Below are positions 59,686 through 64,000 of a stretch of 64,000 nt of DNA, piece after piece. The notes beneath the pieces are model-generated. The model made no database searches. It had not been told where the DNA came from and worked only from the letters and a program-made list of their open reading frames with translations. Position 1 is the first letter of the stretch; the number at the start of each line of letters is the position of its first letter. Both the position numbers and the translations under genes were made by a program. Location of the stretch: NCBI GenBank assembly GCA_045657945.1, contig JAZOUB010000015.1, positions 223,068 to 287,067 on the forward strand, read 5' to 3'. This DNA comes from HGM04593 sp045657945 (GTDB lineage Bacteria > Bacteroidota > Bacteroidia > Bacteroidales > Bacteroidaceae).

Positions 59686-60128
59686 TGAAACGCTTTGCAA
59701 TACTTATATCAATGCTGTTCTGTGTCCTCTGCGTGGGGGCACAGAGCAACATTGTTGGCAAAATAGAGAGCTATGCCATTGGTGAGGGCAAGGTGCGTAT
59801 AAACCAACCCGATAAACTTACGGATCTGATGGGTTCAATGGCCAACGCAAATGGCGAGGTGCAGCAGGTCGAGGGTTTCAGAGTGTTGGTCTATTCGGGC
59901 AACAACTCCCGTCAGGCTCGCGACGAGGCAAATTCCATGGCTGAATATATGCGTGCCAACTATCCGGGTGCCGAGGTGTATGTCGTTTTTGAATCACCTA
60001 TCAGGACCTGTGAGTATGGCGATTACCGCACACGCGAGGAGGCCGAGCTGGTGATGTACCGTTTGAGGAAAACAAAGAAATTCAAGGAGATTTCTGTAAA
60101 GAAATGTATGATTAACCTGCCTTATTGA
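59685..60128 (+). CDS. SPOR-domain exported protein
   Basis: 147 residues: a signal peptide (MKRFAILISMLFCVLCVGAQ) and a C-terminal SPOR-type domain (about 65-145; VEGFRVLVYSGNNSRQARDE, YRTREEAELVMYRLRKTKKF). SPOR domains bind denuded peptidoglycan at division sites. It overlaps the tpiA stop (TAATG) and precedes folE by 4 nt. Confidence 0.9.
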   Translation: MKRFAILISMLFCVLCVGAQSNIVGKIESYAIGEGKVRINQPDKLTDLMGSMANANGEVQQVEGFRVLVYSGNNSRQARDEANSMAEYMRANYPGAEVYVVFESPIRTCEYGDYRTREEAELVMYRLRKTKKFKEISVKKCMINLPY

Positions 60129-60132
60129 TAAA

Positions 60133-60714
60133 ATGATGAGCGGAGAGGATAGAGAGATGCGTATTGAGGGACTCAAGGAGTGCTGTAGTAAGATGCTTGA
60201 GCTTATTGGTGAGGATGTGGAGCGTGAAGGGCTTGTGAGGACTCCCGAACGTGTGGCGCGTGCCATTCTTGATACCACAGCCGGTTATAATGAGGATCCT
60301 GAGGCTATTCTGCGTGCTGCAATGTTCAAGGAAGATTACAGCCAGATGGTGATAGTCAAGGATATTGATTTTTATTCGTTGTGCGAGCATCACATATTGC
60401 CCTTCTTTGGCAAGGTGCATGTGGCATATATCCCCAATGGCTATATTACCGGATTGAGCAAAATTGCCCGTGTGGTAGAGGTTTTTTCGCGTCGTTTGCA
60501 AGTGCAGGAAAGGCTTACGCTTCAAATTAAGGAGTGTATTCAGAAGACGCTGAACCCACTTGGCGTTATGGTTGTTGTTGAGGCGCAGCACATGTGCATG
60601 CAGATGCGTGGTGTGAAAAAGCAGAATTCCATTACTACTACGTCCGACTTTTGCGGTGCATTCAACCAGGCAAAGACCCGCGAGGAGTTCATGAATCTCT
60701 TGAGAAACAAGTGA
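60133..60714 (+). CDS. folE: GTP cyclohydrolase I
   Basis: First enzyme of tetrahydrofolate synthesis. 193 residues with the zinc ligands Cys84 and His87 (YSLCEHHILP) and Cys155 (QHMCMQMRGV); their spacing (3 and 71) equals that of the E. coli enzyme. REGLVRTPERVARAI and GKVHVAYIPNGYITGLSK are conserved. It is last in the plus-strand operon and is followed by a terminator. Confidence 0.97.
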   Translation: MMSGEDREMRIEGLKECCSKMLELIGEDVEREGLVRTPERVARAILDTTAGYNEDPEAILRAAMFKEDYSQMVIVKDIDFYSLCEHHILPFFGKVHVAYIPNGYITGLSKIARVVEVFSRRLQVQERLTLQIKECIQKTLNPLGVMVVVEAQHMCMQMRGVKKQNSITTTSDFCGAFNQAKTREEFMNLLRNK

Positions 60715-61031
60715 CATTACCTTGTCATTCTGAGTGTTAGCGAAAAATCTCGTTTCTAATCAAGTGTTAGCCACGCAAAATAAGGCAGGTTGCCCCGAAA
60801 GGAGCAACCTGTTTCGTTTTTATTCACCTTATTATATATACGCGTACGCGCGCATCGAGGTGAAATGGGAAAGGTTAAAACTGAAATGGGAAAACTTAAA
60901 GGTAGAATCTGGAAATTTGGTTTTCCGTTTTTACCTTTAATCACTCTTCGCGTGATTGAACCTGCTTTCGCTCGCTGTGCAACTTGCAAGTTGACTTGCG
61001 TTGCGCTCGCTTAATTGCAGCTTTCACCTTT
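60715..61031. other. Intergenic stretch rich in short repeats
   Basis: No gene seen. Besides the folE terminator it holds direct repeats GAGTGTTAGC/AAGTGTTAGC, two GTGAAATGGGAAA-like units (60861-60895), a TTAAAGGTA...TACCTTTAA hairpin, palindromes CGCGTACGCG (60841-60850) and CAACTTGCAAGTTG (60980-60993), and GC-skewed CGCTCGC tracts. It looks like a site of intergenic repeat elements. Confidence 0.5.
60786..60811 (+). terminator. Terminator after folE
   Basis: Arms CAGGTTGC and GCAACCTG, with inner CC-GAAA-GG tetraloop and one mismatch, followed by TTTCGTTTTT. It is located 72 nt after the stop codon. Confidence 0.8.
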
Positions 61032-63044
61032 CTAGACGTTCATTGCAACGTTTCCGAATCCGTAGCTTTTCAATACATCGTTGAGTGCGCCCTGAGTCTC
61101 TTTCAGGAATTTGAAATCCTCCATGGCTTCCTGCAATGCGGCAGGGTCGCTTGCGGTTGCAGGGTCTTTTAGGCGGTTCATTGTATTCTTGAGCATGTCA
61201 TCTACAATGCTCAGTTTGTAGGCAACAGCAAGGCGCGTTGTCTGCTCGAACATTACAGCCTGTTCGTTGCGTTCGTCGCTGGCCTGTCCTGCGTTTTCTT
61301 TTCCCAATAGGTGCTGCTCGCTACACAACTCGGCTGTCAGGCTTGAAATCTCAGCATCAGGGTGAGCCATAAAGTGTTTTTCGGGGATAAAGTTCGGGTC
61401 GTTGACATGCTCTCCGGCCTCGACAAACATTCTTTTGTAAAGTGGGTGTGACAATTCAATGCCATCGTCGTTGAACGAGTAGTAGAGGTGTGATGCCACA
61501 GTCTCGGTGAATGCCGGTGTATTTGACGCTTTGTCCTCGGGGACCTGCAACATCTTGTTTCCGTTCTTTAAAAGGAACTCAATTATGGCTCTCTCCTTGT
61601 GGTGGAGTGGGTTGCTGTAGCTGCTTATAATGCTTTGTTGGAATTCGTTGATTACAGGAGCTCCGTTTGTACCTGTGTCGTTGCCGTCGTTTTCGTCGGC
61701 ATTGGCTACTGCGGTAGGCTTTTTCTGCATCTCCTCGGCTTTCTGTTTCCTTAGTTTTGCAACCTCCTTGACAAGCAGCTGCTCGCTGGTATTGAGCATC
61801 TCGCTGCACTTCTTTATGTATTCGCTACGCAAAATCTCATTTGGAACAACTGCAATGCTCTTTACAACATCGCCTATGAGTTCGGCACGGCGTATCGGGT
61901 CTTCGCCAACTTCGTTCAGCAGCAGGTTTGTCTTGAAGCGGATGAAGTCAACCTTGTTCCTCTCGATGTACTGTTCAACCTCCTCGGTAGAGTGTGCCTG
62001 TGAGTAGCTGTCGGGGTCTTCGCCTTCGGGCAACAATACTACATTGATGTTCATGCCCTCTTCGAGCAACATGTCAATACCGCGTATTGATGCCTTTATT
62101 CCGGCCTTGTCGCCATCGTAGAGTAGGGTGACATTGTCTGTGAAACGATGTATGAGCTTTATCTGACCAATTGTCAGTGATGTTCCCGATGATGCAACCA
62201 CATTCTGTATGCCTGCCTGGTGCATGGAGATTACATCTAGGTAACCCTCTACAAGGATACAGCGGTCCTTCTGCATTATTGCCTGCTTCGAGAAGTACAG
62301 ACCATAGAGATGGTCACTCTTGTGGTATATCTCGCTCTCGGGTGAGTTTACATATTTCGCAGCCTTGGCATTGTTCTGCAGTATGCGGCCACCGAATGCG
62401 ACAATCTTTCCCGAAATTGTGTGCACGGGGAATATAACTCGTCCCCAGAAACGGTCTTGCAGGCGGCCGTCGTCGGTACTGTAGCACACGCCGGTCTTTG
62501 CAATAAGTTCGGGGTTGTAGCCTGCCTTCACGGCCTTCTGTGCAAAACTGTCGCGGCGTTCGAGTGAATATCCTAGACAGAACTTCTTTATAGTTTCCTC
62601 GCGCAGTCCGCGGTGGCGGAAATAGTTCAAGCCAATCGCCTTGCCCTCCTCACTCTCGTGTAATGTCTCGATGAAATGCTGCAGGGCGAACTGGTTGATG
62701 ACAAAAAGGCTCTCGCGTATGCTCTCCTCGCGTTTCTCCTCGTCGGTCATCTCGCGTTCCTTAATCTCTATATGATATTTCTTTGCAAGCCATCTGAGTG
62801 CGTCGGGGTAGCTCAGTTGCTCGTGCTCCATGATAAAGTGAACAGGCTTGCCACCTTTGCCGCATCCGAAGCACTTCCATAGGTTCTTTGATGGAGACAC
62901 GGTGAACGAAGGGGTTTTCTCGTTGTGGAACGGGCATAGTCCAATCATGTTCACGCCACGGCGGCGCAACGCAACAAAATCGCCAACAACCTCCTCCACC
63001 TTGGCTGTGTCCATTATCAGTTCTATGGTTTTTCTGTCTATCAT
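61032..63044 (-). CDS. dnaG: DNA primase
   Basis: Synthesises RNA primers at the replication fork. 670 residues: CHC2 zinc finger with Cys37, His40, Cys58 and Cys61 (CPFHNEKTPSFTVS; WKCFGCG), TOPRIM domain with CILVEGYLDVISMHQAG (catalytic Glu) and LLYDGDKAGIKA, and a C-terminal DnaB-binding region. The C-terminal domain includes an Ala/Asn/Asp-rich linker near 445-465 (NADENDGNDTGTNG). It has its own promoter and is divergent from the rRNA promoter. Confidence 0.97.
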   Translation of the reverse strand: MIDRKTIELIMDTAKVEEVVGDFVALRRRGVNMIGLCPFHNEKTPSFTVSPSKNLWKCFGCGKGGKPVHFIMEHEQLSYPDALRWLAKKYHIEIKEREMTDEEKREESIRESLFVINQFALQHFIETLHESEEGKAIGLNYFRHRGLREETIKKFCLGYSLERRDSFAQKAVKAGYNPELIAKTGVCYSTDDGRLQDRFWGRVIFPVHTISGKIVAFGGRILQNNAKAAKYVNSPESEIYHKSDHLYGLYFSKQAIMQKDRCILVEGYLDVISMHQAGIQNVVASSGTSLTIGQIKLIHRFTDNVTLLYDGDKAGIKASIRGIDMLLEEGMNINVVLLPEGEDPDSYSQAHSTEEVEQYIERNKVDFIRFKTNLLLNEVGEDPIRRAELIGDVVKSIAVVPNEILRSEYIKKCSEMLNTSEQLLVKEVAKLRKQKAEEMQKKPTAVANADENDGNDTGTNGAPVINEFQQSIISSYSNPLHHKERAIIEFLLKNGNKMLQVPEDKASNTPAFTETVASHLYYSFNDDGIELSHPLYKRMFVEAGEHVNDPNFIPEKHFMAHPDAEISSLTAELCSEQHLLGKENAGQASDERNEQAVMFEQTTRLAVAYKLSIVDDMLKNTMNRLKDPATASDPAALQEAMEDFKFLKETQGALNDVLKSYGFGNVAMNV

Positions 63045-63064
63045 ATATTAAGGTATAACAAGTG

Positions 63065-63095
63065 TAAAGATACAGCAAACTCTGCTTTGTGCAAA
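63065..63095 (-). promoter_or_regulatory. dnaG promoter (TTTG-N19-TATCTTTA)
   Basis: On the minus strand -33 TTTG (63095-63092), 19 nt, -7 TATCTTTA (63072-63065; last base deviates). Start near 63058, only about 14 nt before the ATG. Confidence 0.65.
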
Positions 63096-63290
63096 AGAAA
63101 AGCCCTCTTTTTAATCAACAATGCCGAAGTTTGCGAATTTTATATATTCGCGGTAAAGTTTTCCTTCGTTAGAAATATCTAAATTTAGCGTTTAAATTGT
63201 AATAAATAAACAAAAGTTTAAATAAATGACACCAAAATGGTTGTTGGTGAAAAATATTTTGCATTTTTCTTGAATTTTCTTCTCGATTTG

Positions 63291-63321
63291 TTTGTTATTT
63301 CAAAAAGTTGCCTTACCTTTG
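63291..63321 (+). promoter_or_regulatory. rRNA operon promoter (TTTG-N19-TACCTTTG)
   Basis: A perfect Bacteroidetes promoter: TTTG (63291-63294), 19 nt, TACCTTTG (63314-63321). Start near 63328, about 219 nt before mature 16S. Confidence 0.8.
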
Positions 63322-63546
63322 CACTCGCTTTCGGGAAGCAACGCGGCAACGTGATGCAGAACGAAGGGCGAGATAGATCCTTGACATCATTCCATACAGA
63401 CAAGCAGTACAACCTTGCTTTTTTATTAAGCAAGAAGCGTAAGGAACGAAAAACGAACCGTCAATAATTTGAAATAATTTATTCCGGCCAGTACAAACAA
63501 ATTTGATTAGTTAGTACTTCAGACGAAGTATTCACAGATATAATTT

Positions 63547-64000
63547 ACAACGAAGAGTTTGATCCTGGCTCAGGATGAACGCTAGCTACAGGCTTAACAC
63601 ATGCAAGTCGAGGGGTCTCGCGAGAGCTTGCTCTTGAGAGACGACCGGCGCACGGGTGAGTAACGCGTATCCAACCTGCCCTTCATATTGGGATAGCCTT
63701 CCGAAAGGAAGATTAATACCGAATAACATGAGAAAGTTGCCTGATTCTCTCATGAAAGCTCCGGCGATGAAGGATGGGGATGCGTTCCATTAGGTAGTAG
63801 GCGGGGTAACGGCCCACCTAGCCGACGATGGATAGGGGTTCTGAGAGGAAGGTCCCCCACACTGGAACTGAGACACGGTCCAGACTCCTACGGGAGGCAG
63901 CAGTGAGGAATATTGGTCAATGGGCGCAAGCCTGAACCAGCCAAGTAGCGTGAAGGATGACTGCCCTATGGGTTGTAAACTTCTTTTATACGGGAACAAA
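63547..64000 (+). rRNA. 16S ribosomal RNA, 5' part
   Basis: The gene begins near 63547, set by alignment of GAAGAGTTTGATC with position 6 of E. coli 16S. CTGGCTCAGGATGAACGCTA, ACACATGCAAGTCGA, ACTCCTACGGGAGGCAGCAG and ATGGGTTGTAAACTTCTTTT are Bacteroidales-typical. About 454 nt are visible; the rest is beyond the window. The V1-V3 sequence resembles Bacteroidaceae/Prevotellaceae; a species cannot be named without a search. Confidence 0.97.

Larger units (their letters stand above)
63045..63546. other. Divergent regulatory region dnaG / rRNA
   Basis: No gene. It holds the dnaG promoter, the rRNA promoter and about 225 nt of rRNA leader with a TTGCTTTTTTATTAAGCAA hairpin (63414-63432) and A/T-rich DNA between the promoters. 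The open frame on the plus strand here is made of leader sequence. Confidence 0.6.

Noticed and set aside
63237..63467. 76-residue plus-strand frame across the rRNA promoter
   Set aside because: It contains the TTTG-N19-TACCTTTG promoter and rRNA leader; a product is not expected.
1..64000. CRISPR arrays, phage genes, insertion sequences, tRNA genes
   Set aside because: No regularly spaced direct repeats with unique spacers, no transposase or integrase motifs and no T-loop GGTTCGAAT-like tRNA ends were found on either strand by reading.

Overview
The window is a stretch of chromosome from a member of the Bacteroidales, close to Bacteroidaceae/Prevotellaceae. Four things show this. The partial 16S rRNA gene at the right end is Bacteroidales-like. 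Gene orders are typical of the group (purH-mreBCD-mrdA-rodA; ftsX-DUF3098-uppP-truB-queA-folK; DUF1599-DoxX-tpiA-SPOR-folE). Lineage-specific families are present (GldH, DUF2723/GT117, PorP, DUF2795, RicT). Promoters follow the Bacteroidetes pattern TTTG-N19-TAnnTTTG. No phage, insertion sequence, CRISPR array or tRNA gene was seen.

Layout, left to right. 1-7.6 kb (minus): metG followed by a surface-polysaccharide set (Wzx-type flippase, two GT4 glycosyltransferases, a YfhO-like membrane protein running off the edge). 7.8-16.4 kb (plus): Crp/Fnr regulator, OafA-like acyltransferase, dapB, lepB, WbqC, metF, holB, ricT and gldH. 16.4-23.6 kb (minus): cell-elongation cluster purH-mreB-mreC-mreD-mrdA-rodA. 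23.9-25.9 kb (minus): an island of small orphan genes, including a 54-codon ORF that opens with what I recall as the N-terminal signature of Bacteroidetes RpoD, and a frameshifted gene directly behind nadB. 25.9-36.4 kb (minus): nadB; queG, a polysaccharide deacetylase and a 1225-residue DUF2723/GT117 membrane protein in one operon; priA and an MscS channel. 36.5-43.2 kb (minus): a beta-barrel protein and the type IX secretion core locus porP-gldK-gldL-gldM-gldN. 43.4-44.7 kb: a PagL-like lipid A deacylase. 44.7-46.3 kb: small acidic proteins, hairpins, an 11-bp repeat and a duplicated gene tail. 46.3-48.8 kb: cobalamin adenosyltransferase, a methyltransferase-like protein, and metK under a SAM-II riboswitch. 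49.1-54.3 kb (minus): folK, queA, truB, uppP, DUF3098, ftsX, methyltransferase. 54.5-60.7 kb: pspC, miaB (minus), then a plus-strand run of DPM synthase, DUF1599, DoxX-like, tpiA, SPOR, folE. 61.0-64.0 kb: dnaG (minus), diverging from an rRNA promoter and the 5' part of a 16S gene.

Much of the window serves the cell envelope: peptidoglycan elongation (mreBCD, PBP2, RodA, UppP, FtsX, DapB), surface glycans (flippase, GTs, WbqC, OafA, YfhO, DPM synthase, GT117), lipid A (PagL) and secretion (LepB, type IX machinery). One-carbon/SAM/folate/queuosine genes form a second theme (metF, metK, folK, folE, queA, queG, miaB). Many start codons were chosen because a -7 box TAnnTTTG lies inside or just upstream of the longest possible reading frame.
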